DNA of 25,781 nt from Amphimedon queenslandica (lineage: Eukaryota > Porifera > Demospongiae > Haplosclerida > Niphatidae): contig NW_003546570.1 in NCBI RefSeq assembly GCF_000090795.2, positions 41,946 to 67,726 of the forward strand, given 5' to 3'. Each line of letters starts with the position of its first letter. Position 1 is the first letter of the stretch. The translations under genes and the position numbers were made by a program. Under the pieces are notes generated by a model. The model did no database searches, had not been told where the DNA came from, and saw only the letters and a list, made by a program, of their open reading frames with translations. This document shows positions 1 through 10,000 of this stretch, in pieces.

Positions 1-2355
1 CAATATCTACTAGAGTGAAAATATCTGCTATTTTTTCACTAAAGTAATACTGAAGAACTCTTTTCAAATTTTGTAGTACCATTTCTTCCCATTTGTCTGT
101 CAGCTTAATGATGACTGGTTTTGTGTGATAGCTAGTTGTTAGTGAGGCTGTTGATAATTTTTCTTTGATTGCTGATCGTATGTCTTTCAATTTTGATGAT
201 TCTGAAAATTTGTCAACACTAACACTATACTGATTGAGCTTTGTATGAAGATCTGATGAGGGGATGAACTGGTGTACTAATCTCTTGATTAACCAAAAAT
301 CAAAGAAGTAATAACGAGGTTTGATGGCATTAAATATAGCATGCATGTTGTTTTCTGATAACTTTAAGTTTGAACATTCTTCTATATACATTGCTACATC
401 ACCTGGCTTCAATTTCTTATTTAAAACAAGTTCATCAAAACGTTTCCTTATTTCCAATACAAGACCAGCAAACTGACAATCCAGTGATTCAATCGTTTCA
501 GCAACTTCTTCCTTTGAACTGAGTTGTATTGTAGTGGAAAAAGAATGAGGGTCAACATGCATTAGCTGTGATTGGCATGGCTGAATTTGTGGTGAATGAT
601 TTAGTTTACATATAGGTGTTGTCACTGGAGGTTGTGTAGTTAGTGATGGTTGTTGTGGTTCAAGTTCTGGGGATGAAAGAGTCTCAACTCTCTTTTGTGA
701 TGGGCCTATTTCAAAGTGTAATATGATTACTATAATATCAATAATTGCATTATTTTAGTTTTACTTTTTATTATCCTGGTAGCTCTCATTTCATTTAGTA
801 GTTCATCGATTGCTCTTATAAGAAGAGACATCCCTTCATAATCATTAACAGCATTTCTAATCTTTTCTATAGTATCAGCATCAAGCAGTGGTAGAAACTC
901 CAGTTCCTTTTTCTTTAACAACTCATAAAACTTTATCAATTCAGATACTTTTGGTCTATCATCTGGTATATCCTTTAGTGCAATAGGAGAGAGTGGAGGA
1001 TAGCCTTGCTTGTTAGTAGCAGCAGTTGGAGCAGATGGTGTTACTACAAAATAAAAGATTCTTACGATAGCTGTATAGTATTCATTGAATTAAAATAAAC
1101 ATTACATTCCCCTCATTGTGAATTATAGTAGCAGTACAGTAGTTCATAATAATTGTTATCATAATGATTTTATCATGCCTTTGACTTATCAATTGGGTCT
1201 TTTCATGCCGAATTTCTGACACTTCTTGAAGTGCTTCAATGCCTTAATTCAATGTAGATTTGTCAATTAACATTCAAAGTATACTAATAAATCTATATTC
1301 ATGGCTAATAGTAAAACTTTAGAGCCTTCTAAAGCATGGCAAGTGAGACCTTGAATAACAACGTCTAATAGCTAGAATTATCTCAAGAGCAAACTACCGT
1401 AAATCTTCTAAAAATTCGGCAAATTAAATTCACCTTAAAATCAGTAATATTGAAAAATTAGAGGTTAAAAATGTTTTTTTTACTTTTAAATAATTTTTAT
1501 TGACTAAATTGGAGGGAGGGTCATTCCAAAGTCTCAACTGCTTGGTAAGGTAGACTGAAGCACATGGTCAATCATGTGCCGAAATAAGAGGATTATGTCG
1601 AAATTAAAATACTCAGCCAGTAATTTGCATAATAAAATAATTAGAGGTAATTGTGTGAAAATTTGGAAAAAAATATTTAATTTGACGGAGTTAGAGTGTT
1701 GAATATTTAGAAGATTTACGGTATATCGAGTTAACAGTGCAATAATTTTTTGTTTAATTAATTTATAATTCAATTGAGCTGTTATGATACTGATTACATT
1801 TAAAGAATAGTACTGCAAACAAAATTTTAAAATTTTCTTAGAACAGGAAGTAGAGGCAATTTTGTTATCCTCAGTAGAAAAAAGTACACATCAAAGAAAG
1901 CATACAAAATTAATCATAATTTAATGTATAGAATGCTTAGTTTACAATTCCATGCAATTATAGAATAAAAGTCAGTAATAATTATTACTCACTCAGTCTA
2001 ACAGCTGAAGCAACAGCATTAGCTTCCATAGACTTGAGTGCATTTATTAACGAATCGATGGTGACTCCTCCTTTACTGTCAACATCATCAGCTCTATGCA
2101 ACCATTCAGAGAGACACTCTATCAAACAGCGGGATACATCATGGGGGTGATTCTTTTCAATGATTTCCAGTGTATTTTTTTGCAGTCCTAGTTTCAGTCC
2201 AAACACATACCACTTCGTTTCTGGAAAGTTACATTTCTTTAATAAGTCATGTACATCACTTAAGTCTTTCACACCTATAAAATACACAAGCAAGCTTATA
2301 GGGCGGGTCTGAAATAGAAATTAAAGAGCATTTTACCTAAGACTAAATTGGCCAT
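1..2355 (-). CDS. Death-domain protein A, 5' part (partial at left edge)
   Basis: Four exons: 2337-2355, 1993-2274, 765-1043 and 1-705 (continues off the window). The start is ATG at 2355-2353, followed by six codons and a phase-1 donor. All junctions are GT-AG and the phases agree (1/2 throughout), giving 428 residues in the window. Exon 2 is a Death domain with the WY..GL.LGL core, a WLHRADD turn and a final amphipathic helix. Exon 3 is a linker I do not recognise, Pro/Thr-rich and then helical. Exon 4 resembles the middle domain of the long Death/ROCO protein at 11804-12567, with short blocks such as KPVIIKLTDKWEEM and LKRVLQYYF. The Death exon is a close paralogue of 13440-13718 (identical RADDVDSK and TIDSLINAL). 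The likely role is a cytosolic Death-fold adaptor. The rest of the protein lies outside the window, so its full architecture is unknown; by analogy it may also carry a ROC or ankyrin part. Confidence 0.75.
1397..1721. mobile_element. MITE-like element 1 (mariner type), in an intron
   Basis: Terminal inverted repeats CCGTAAATCTTCTAAA (left) and their reverse complement (right, ending at 1721) bound a 325-bp AT-rich block. A TA dinucleotide lies on each side (1395-1396 and 1722-1723), as expected for a Tc1/mariner target duplication. Weaker inverted similarity continues inward (CAAATTAAAT on both arms). No transposase reading frame is present. It occupies about a third of intron 2 of Death-domain gene A (1044-1992). 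Confidence 0.65.
1993..2274 (-). other. Death domain exon of protein A
   Basis: This single exon encodes about 94 residues. It has the Death-fold signature: an acidic first helix (VKDLSDVHDLL), KWYVFGLKLGL, a Cys-containing central helix (RCLIECLSEWL) and a last helix (INALKSMEANAVASAV). The acceptor is at 2275 and the donor GTGAGT at 1992. It is flanked by phase-1 introns, so it is a symmetric exon that can be shuffled. Its closest relative in the window is 13440-13718. Confidence 0.8.
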
Positions 2356-3017
2356 AGCTCCAGTAAACAAGCAGGGCCACTGTACTGGCCCTCGGGCCAA
2401 AAACTATTTTCCTTGTATCAAAAACCTCTTCCCTTATTCTATGTTCTGTATTCTGCAAAAAGGACTGCACAGCTTTTACAGCGAAGTAGACGTACAAGAA
2501 GGTGGAGCTGGTGAGCAACGAACCGGAAATGGACTTTAGATCAGCCGGCGTATGAGCATGACATCCGAGATCAAAAACATTGAGCAGTGCAGCTCCCACC
2601 ATAGATGGTCCCACATAACAATAGATACTAGACTGCTGTCATCGCTGATTCTCTGCTACTTTTAAATTATAATTATGGTGGAGGGTAGCTGCTGCCGTTA
2701 TACAGAAGCAATAGATCTAGTCTAATTCTATTTTAAATCCTATTTCTAAGGCTGTAACACTAGTTGTTGCAATCCTTCAGCACTTCTAACTTTCTTTTAA
2801 CTATTGCAAATTGTAATTCTGTATATACTAGTGCTGTGAAGTTTCAATAATAATAATAATAAAATAATAATAATAATAAAATAATAATAATAATAAAATA
2901 ATAATAATAATAATAATCTAACCAGTGGATCTACCCAATCTATTTTGTGGCTGCTTTCTGACTCAGTAGTGTGATATGGTACTTATTTATTTATTTTTAA
3001 GTTTGTTAGGTTTGTTT
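2356..3017. other. Gene-free stretch with a decayed copy of the 13.8-14.5 kb divergent promoter
   Basis: I see no convincing coding exon here. The stretch matches 13805-14465 in several ordered blocks: the palindromic GGCCCTCGGGCC region near 2388, ACTGCTGTCATCGCTG at about 2632-2647, CTGCTAC after it, and TTTTGTGGCTGCTTTCT near 2942. The start codon and signal-peptide exon of the receptor copy are not recognisable. The ATG near 2676 opens only a short frame that soon stops. Confidence 0.6.
2846..2918. repeat. (TAA)n microsatellite
   Basis: About 73 bp of TAA units, interrupted by regularly spaced extra A residues that create a higher-order period. It is non-coding. Confidence 0.9.
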
Positions 3018-3464
3018 TGATCCTGAAAGCACCAATTTTGTGTGGAGTTGGCATCAGAACCTCTTAATCTTCACTTGGCTCCTCCAATGTGGAAACTGGT
3101 AGCTGGAATGAACCTTACCATACAAGACCTTGAGGAGGTGAGGAGAGAGATTATTGTTATCATTATTATTTAATATCCCTGTTATTGTTATTATTATTCT
3201 TTATTATTACAGACTTTAGACGGTCTCCCAACAGCCCAGACTTGTTTCTTCCAGTTAAGATTACCTCCCTACTCCTCCCAGGCTGTGTTAGCTGAGAGAT
3301 TACTTTATGCCATTAGACACTGTCGCTCCATTGATATGGACAACTACATGCTGAGGAGAAACAACAGTATGGTGTCTGGAGGGGAAATTGATTCAGACTA
3401 TTCTGATTATTATTATGATGATGATGACGACGATGACGATGATGATGATGACATTTTCGATTGA
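3018..3464 (+). pseudogene. HERC1-like HECT ubiquitin-ligase remnant
   Basis: Two exon-like blocks. The second, 3213-3464, encodes 83 residues and a stop and closely matches the end of HERC1 HECT domains as I recall them: LPTAQTCFFQLRLPPYSS, LLYAIRHCRSIDMDNYML, then a long Asp run from GAT/GAC repeats. TCF contains the catalytic HECT cysteine. The first block ends at 3137 with a good donor (GTGAGG) and encodes EPLNLHLAPPMWKLV and LTIQDLEE, from the middle of the HECT N-lobe. Upstream, GVGIRT lies in a different frame, so there is a frameshift near 3059. Roughly 200 residues normally found between LEE and LPT are missing, including most of the E2-binding region. No upstream HERC exons are visible. 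I read it as a duplicated, internally deleted gene end. The alternative is a short expressed gene starting at the ATG at 3087. Confidence 0.6.
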
Positions 3465-3796
3465 GAAATCTGTATTTAATTATTTTTTTAGTTTGTTTTA
3501 TTTATTAGCAGCATTTTATCTTAAGAGCCTCCAAAATTTTAACCAATTATTATGACTAAAATAACTATTATATGTAATAATTATTATTGTTACATAGTTA
3601 TAACACTATAGCTATTATTAGATTTATTTATATAATTATTATTCACTGTAATTGTGTTAAGCATGGTTTTTAGCCCAACAAAATTTTAATAAATAAATAA
3701 AATTATCAATGAATAAATATAATCAACAAATAAATATATATAAATACCTGTAACTAAAAAAATTTAATAAACAAGTTACTATTATTATATAAATCA
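3465..3796. other. Convergent 3' intergenic stretch, very AT-rich
   Basis: This lies between the stop of the HECT remnant (plus) and the stop of the phospholipase gene (minus). An AATAAA at 3688-3693 on the plus strand could serve as a poly(A) signal for the HECT remnant, 224 nt after its stop. I see nothing else. Confidence 0.45.
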
Positions 3797-6567
3797 TTAC
3801 ACCCAAGTTGATTTAAACTTCTTTCCATGAGCCATTTTGTTTTTCGTTTCTCCATCTGTTTCATCCTCCTCCTCTCTCCTCCATCTTGGCCCATGGTCCA
3901 ATAACTGGTACGATATTTTACTAATGGCATCTTCAGACTCCAGTAGATAAAGATAGGTCTCATAAAAGAAGAGGACAAAAGCCTCATCACTCTTCTCATC
4001 CAGCTCATGTCTAACAGATAAAGGAGGAGAGAGACGATGGAAAATAGCACCTGTGGATTCACACCATGCCTTAGAATGTAACACACTGTCAGTGGGATTC
4101 ACTATGTTAGCCGTTAGCATTCTTAACAGGCTCTTTACAAACTTTATGTCGCTGTGTATATCGGAAATAAAGTGAGAGAGGCGTGGCTTCATAACATCAA
4201 GGCCTGTATCACTGAGAGCTGGTTTAAATACTCCAGTACCCAGCGAGAGTACTAGCCCAATCTTACGATTATCGTAAACATGTATATCATGAAGAGCATG
4301 TTGGGTTGGGTTTACAGCTAAGATCCCGCCATCGACGTAGCGTCCTTCAAACGAGGGGAAGAATAAAGGAGCTGAACTGGAGGCTCTGGTTGCTTCCCAT
4401 GCTTTCCAATTCCTTCCATTCCCAGGATCCTCCCTGTAATTAGTGATGCATATTAGCTGTGGTGGATGCAGATCTGCTTGTGTGGTCGTTATTAAAACTT
4501 TTGGATTCGATATACTCCTCATATCTCTGTCTCCAACTAACCTTCTACTAATCCTCTCTTGTGTGGGCCCATCATATATCCTACTGCTAGAGAAAGCTTC
4601 TATTCTGCTATTGACCAGCGAAGACATCACATAGTTGGAATCTCCATCCTTATAAGCCATCATATTAGTAAATAACGATCCTATGCTAGTACCAGCATAC
4701 CAGTCGAAATAACGTCTAATGTGAATATCCTCAGGACTAATGGTCGTCTCTGTTCCCTCTTCTCCTCTACTTCTTGCTATCTCTCTCATTCTTTGCTCAA
4801 TATAATAAAGTGTGTAACAGCAAGTAGATCCTCTTGTTCCCCCACCATCCATTGATAATAATGCCACAGAGTCATTGCCAGGTCCTTCTACTACTGTCAT
4901 CTTTGAGCTACGAATCTCTTTCCTTTTATCTCTCAAGGCTGCTACCTTTTCCATGACAGCAATACAGTCTTCACTATTACTGTCCTTTGCAATGTCTAAT
5001 GGTGTCTTGCCTGCTTTGTTAGTAGCAAAAATATCTGCTTCAAATGACAGTAATAGCTTCAGTATTGCTACATTAGGTATGTGTGCAGCAATGTGTAATG
5101 GAGTCATGCCATTGAGTGGTTCTTGGTAGTTTGGATCAGCTCCAGATACTAGTAGATAGTGTGCTGTCCTAACATTGTTCCTCTTCACTGCTGTCATTAA
5201 TGGAGTGATGTCTCCTAGCTTTAGGGAATCGTTTGATGGTGAGCTACTCCTTCTTAGCAACTATAAAGAAGACATAATAATAACACTAATAATAGTAGTA
5301 TTGTAATAATATTCATAAATAAACTGTCTAAGGTGATCATATTTCCTTATCACCACTTGGCAGCTAGTGTCAGCAATTATAAAAATATCAAATTTCCTGT
5401 GATCTCTCTCAGGGCTGTTGATAGTAAATACAACATAAACTAATCACACTAAATGCACACACACTTACACATACACTTAAATAGGCAAAATTAATAAGAC
5501 AACATCAATAAGATAAAAATAAGGACTGATTAAAGGTGGGCATCCACTAGTGCCAGTACCTTTGATGTGGTTGTGCATCAAGTTGAGACTCTCTCTATAC
5601 TCTACTTCATGCAGCATGTTGCCCAACCACATCAAAGATTTGACCACAAGTTGGAAGCAACAATGCTGCATAGTGGATGCTCACCTTGAGAGCAGATCCT
5701 TTGCATGTATTATAAATCTCTTACCTTATCAACTGATAGCAAACCATCAGTTCCATTAGTGACATTAGTTCCTCCTCCATTACCTCCTCCTCCTCCTCCT
5801 GTCGTGATATATTCATATTTACAAGTTCTGTTAATATATTTGTAATAATCCTCAGAGCTCATTGATGACTTGAGGTATCTCAATGTGTCGCTTAATTTTT
5901 CGTCGCCTAGTAGCGTTGCCATGTGAACGAGCGTTGCCCCGGTAACAGGATGACACACATCGAATTCGATTTCGTTAGTTTGCAAGTCGTTGAGTATCTT
6001 CATTGAGGTCAGCTCACACATCAAGTAAAGAATGGACTGATTGTTAATGTGTAGTCTGGCTAGTGAGAAGAGCTCTTGCTGGTTTTGTTTAGCACTCACA
6101 GCATATTGAGCTACTAGAGATGGTAATTCCTCGATTCTTCTTGGAGATGGTAATAATAATAATGAGAGGAGGTCAGTGGAGAGACAGAGATCAAGAGCTG
6201 GTGCTAATGACTCGAGTATACACGTAATGGTGTGAAGGGCCGTCTCTGCTTTGCTCCTAGTCTTAGAAGAATATAGCTTGAGTGTTCTGCCTCCATCAAG
6301 AGTCGTTTGTTCCCTACGGGACAGTAGCAATACATGGGTTCGTTCATCTATTGCTTGATTAGGAGGTGAGGCTGTTGCTGCTGCTGGTTGTTGAAGGGAG
6401 GGCCGGGGAGAGGGCAGGAGATTGCTTAGAGAAGGTGGGAAAGTGCTTTCTTGTTTCGTACACAAAAGCTCGAGGGAGCAAGCTGTAGAGTTTATAGGGA
6501 TGGTTTGAATAAGGACAGAGTCTCTTGGTTCATCTCTCCTCTTGTAGTGCTTAACCCAGTACGGCAT
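3797..6567 (-). CDS. Calcium-independent phospholipase A2 beta-like (ankyrin + patatin)
   Basis: Two exons, 5725-6567 and 3797-5260, joined in phase 0 (GATAAG|GTAAGA donor, TTTATAG|TTG acceptor), give 768 residues; human PLA2G6 is about 806. The enzyme should hydrolyse the sn-2 ester of phospholipids without calcium. Exon 1 (residues 1-281) is poorly conserved, with one ankyrin-like stretch (about 215-245) and a Gly run. Exon 2 starts with two to three ankyrin repeats (about 300-385, DITPLMTAVKRNN and GMTPLHIAAH). The patatin domain has the oxyanion loop DGGGTRG (419-425), the nucleophile motif GTSIG (Ser473) and the catalytic Asp in VDGGILAVNP (Asp591), so the Ser/Asp dyad is intact. The C-terminal part (SKAWCES, LDEKSDE) also matches PLA2G6. 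It has fewer ankyrin repeats than the vertebrate enzyme. The start is the first ATG of the open frame; an upstream non-coding exon is possible. It lies tail-to-head behind the Death/ROCO gene, 187 bp away. Confidence 0.88.
5533..5687. mobile_element. MITE-like inverted-repeat element in the phospholipase intron
   Basis: Outer inverted repeats AAGGTGGGCATCCACTA (5533-5549) and TAGTGGATGCTCACCTT (5671-5687) differ at one base. A second, inner pair (CTTTGATGTGGTTG, 5560-5573, and its complement, 5624-5637) makes the 155-bp block a nested near-palindrome. There is no coding capacity. The lack of flanking TA and the different ends suggest a family other than the TACCG elements. It sits inside the single intron (5261-5724). 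Confidence 0.6.
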
Positions 6568-6754
6568 TGTAGAAGAGCCTCGCTAGTGTACTAATCAATT
6601 AATTTAGAGCAGCCACGCCCAAACTGCAGCAATAAAAACCTAATATTATTATTATAGCTGAAAATCCTAATAGTTTAATATATAAGTAGCAACAACAAAC
6701 AACACTAACACTATAGCAAGCACTAGTTCATACTATTAGCAACAAACAAAAATT

Positions 6755-7062
6755 CTAATAAACAGAACTACAATATTTATCTCTAATGTAAGCAGCAATA
6801 GAATTTTCTTCGATCATATCCAGTGCTGTAGCTAATGATAACCAACTGGGACCTCCTTTCTTTCTCACTTTATCTTCTCCTCTTAACCAGGCAGACATAC
6901 ACTGTATGAAGCACTCCTTAGAGTTTCCATTATTATCTTCATTGATGTCTTCTAGTCTAGGCTGATAGAGTCCTAGCTGAAGACCGAGCTCATACCACAT
7001 ATGGTAAGGTAAATGATCGAGTATTGTTAGCTCTTCAATGGCAATATCAAGATCTTTAATAT
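6755..7062 (-). other. C-terminal Death domain exon
   Basis: This is the last exon, 102 codons including the stop. The Death core is MWYELGLQLGL, followed by LEDINEDN, CFIQCMSAWLRGED, GGPSWLSLATAL and ENSIAAYIRDKY. It is more diverged from the two N-terminal Death exons in the window than they are from each other, and has the more usual PSW before the fifth helix. It joins the 52-nt exon 7131-7182 in phase 1. Confidence 0.8.
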
Positions 7063-10000
7063 CTATAAACAAAATAATTAATAATGTGCATACATACACA
7101 TAGTCTCTACTACATACTTGACAAACATACCTAGCTTTATTGGAGTCAATGGTGTTTTGAATTCATTCATTGGAGTCAATTCCTATACAATAATAATAAT
7201 AATACAATAAATTTTACATCTTATTACATTTGGCGTTTGTATTTAAGTTTGTGCACAGTAATTGTTACCTTAATATCACGTCCTCCTAATAGTGACAGGT
7301 TACAAATATCTGATAATGATTCATCAGGTAGGATCTTTTTCACCTTTTCACCTTTAGTACCATCAAACTTTACTAAAAACTCCTCTCTCTTTTCAATAGC
7401 AGACAGTATATCTTTCACATCATACACTGTCCTTTCTCTTGGTGTATTCACAGGATAGGCTAGTTCTTTAGGATCAATAACAAACTCTTTTACCTCTAGA
7501 CTAGAACAGGATTCTTTATAAACACTCATTACCTCTCCTATCACATCTCTTCTTAGAGACACCATATTGTCACTGTAACCTTTCTCACAGGACATCATTA
7601 CTATTACACACTGGCTCTCATCCACAATCTCTACTAGTGATCCTACACCATAACCATCAAACCAGTGAAGACCATTACTCCAAAGTTTGCATTTACGACT
7701 CAATTTTTCAGCTAATTCCTTGTTTCCTTTTGATAAGCAAAACTTGAAAGCAAGATGTAATGAGAGGATGTGGAAGTATCGAGGAGGAAAGAAATGATGC
7801 TTACTAGTACACTGTAGACACCAACCAAACTGGTACACTTGACTAGTCATCTCATCAGGTCTATCAGTAGACAAAAGACATGGAAAGTGCAACAACCTTT
7901 CTCCTCTTCTTTGAGTCTCTGAGGCACTGTCTCCTGTCTCCTCTCTATCTCCTGCTATCAAGTTTGTCATTCTTAGGAATGATGGATTCAATTCTTGACA
8001 GAGTTCCATGCTCTTCAGGAAACAGATCAACATGTCAGGATCATATTTAGGGAAGAGTCTGGTCAGACCAGACACACTAACAATACCAGTATTGCTAGCA
8101 ATGTCAACGTGTTCTTTGAATGTCTTTGGAGCAAAGAGAATCCCATCCACCTCAGTTAGTAATATATCCTTATTCACAACAACCCATACCTTGTCTTCAC
8201 TTTTAAGAACACTGATCAAACCAGTTGAGTGCAACGAATGAAGAACATCCAAGACATCTTCTCTCTTATCTGGTATAAAGTAATCATCATTGTTCTTACC
8301 AGCAGACATTATATCAGAGAGGGTCAGTATATCCTCTTTCCCTTCCTCCAGTAGACCATACATCATGTGACAATAAAGACTTAAATTCCTTCCACTTGTA
8401 CTACGAATGGACTCACAGGCACTAGACAACTTATTGAAGAAGGAATCCAAACCACTCCCACCAAGCTTACGACAATCTAAGAAGACACTATCACACCTTT
8501 CCCTAACAATTATCTCTTGTATTTCTTCCTTTCTCCTTCTTGTATTACTTATCACATCCACATGACTGACTACTACAATAACATGGCAGCCTTGTATAAG
8601 AGCTTTCTTTCTCACAACAGTTAGCCACTGATGAAGCTGTTTGACTGCTTCCTTCTCTAATATATTGACTACTATCAAAAACACAGCACCAGAACCTTGT
8701 AACAGATTTTCAATGACAGCACACAGACTGGAGTAGTAATCTGAATGGCCAGCAAAATCATGAAGAATGATGTTACCCAGTGTCCTGTGTTGTAGTTTAT
8801 AAGGAATGATACCAGCAGTACAGGCCACTACCCCTCCAACATTTCTAAAGGAACCAAGAACAAAAGAACCAGTAGCTGTGTAATTGATGACATGACTAAG
8901 AGTACTTTTACCAGCTCCAGGATTACCCACAAGAAGAACGTTAACATAAGAATCAACTGGATGTGATGTTTTAATGTTACCAAAACTTTTAAAGATAGGA
9001 AGAGTATTAGTTCCGGTCTTATAAGCTAGTTGTAGTGGTGCTTTCCCCTCATTGTTTTTATGCAAAGGATCAAAATTACCAGTTGATAATAAATATTCAA
9101 CAGCTTCAGAATGACCATAAAAAGCAGCAGTGTGAAGAGGTGTCCACCCATCCTTATTGATGGCCACAAACTGGAAATGTTCATTAATAAGATACTTCAT
9201 CACATCAACACGATTACCCATTGCAGCATAATGAAGACAGGTATTCCCATTACTATCTCCTTCTTGTAGATCATAGTCATATTTAAGAATGAGATCTTTT
9301 ATGATACCTAACCAGCCGTTCCATGAAGCCATATGAAGCAAATTTGCCTCCACTTGATATGAACCAGCTCTAATAGTAAATTGAAGTCGTAACTGTTTGT
9401 GGTTTTTGATGTATGGTAATAAATGTATGGCATCATCATAATAGCCATCCTTAAATGAATTTAATAGCTGTGTTTCTAAAAATAATAAAATGGGTTTACC
9501 ATAACAATGATGATACTAGAAAGAATGTAAAACATTGAGGGGGTTCTGCCTTCTGACCACACTACTAATCACACCCCCAAATGTATGCATGTATACATAC
9601 ATACAGAAATTCTCATAAGAAAGGGCTTTCCCCAATTACTATATACTAGAATATAAAACATGAAGGGGCTCCACCCTCACCAGATATGCATACATACAGA
9701 CATACATGTACATATAAACTACTTCACCAATAGGCCTTCTTCTAATAAATTGAATGTCAATTATTATTCAGTTATTGTATGTCTAATTGGTGCAACCCAT
9801 CTCTGTATTCGAGGCTCCCGTACCAAGTGGAGAGGCATGAGCTTTGAGGATGGGCTCAGCATCAACGACAATTTTATATTTTACTAACTTAACGTATTAA
9901 ATTGTTCCTAACTAACATATCAACTTGTTCTTTATAAATTGTTATTATTATTATTATTATTTTTTTATTATTATTATATTTTATTATTATTATTACGACA

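Noticed and set aside
1534..1818. Minus-strand open frame of 94 codons
   Set aside because: It lies across MITE 1 and its flank inside an intron; composition is simple AT-rich chance.
2333..2614. Minus-strand open frame of 93 codons
   Set aside because: It spans the promoter copy and starts upstream of the better-supported short first exon; no domain and not conserved in the second copy.
4443..5129. Plus-strand open frames inside the phospholipase exon
   Set aside because: They are antisense shadows of a conserved coding exon.
5811..6567. Exon 1 of the phospholipase as an unrelated gene
   Set aside because: It joins exon 2 in phase 0 with good splice sites and the summed length matches PLA2G6; weak conservation alone is not enough to separate it.
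8880..8960. NACHT/NLR ATPase from the P-loop GNPGAGKST
   Set aside because: The following DFAGH and SHVD motifs and the downstream COR-like pattern fit a ROC GTPase; no NACHT-specific later motifs were seen.
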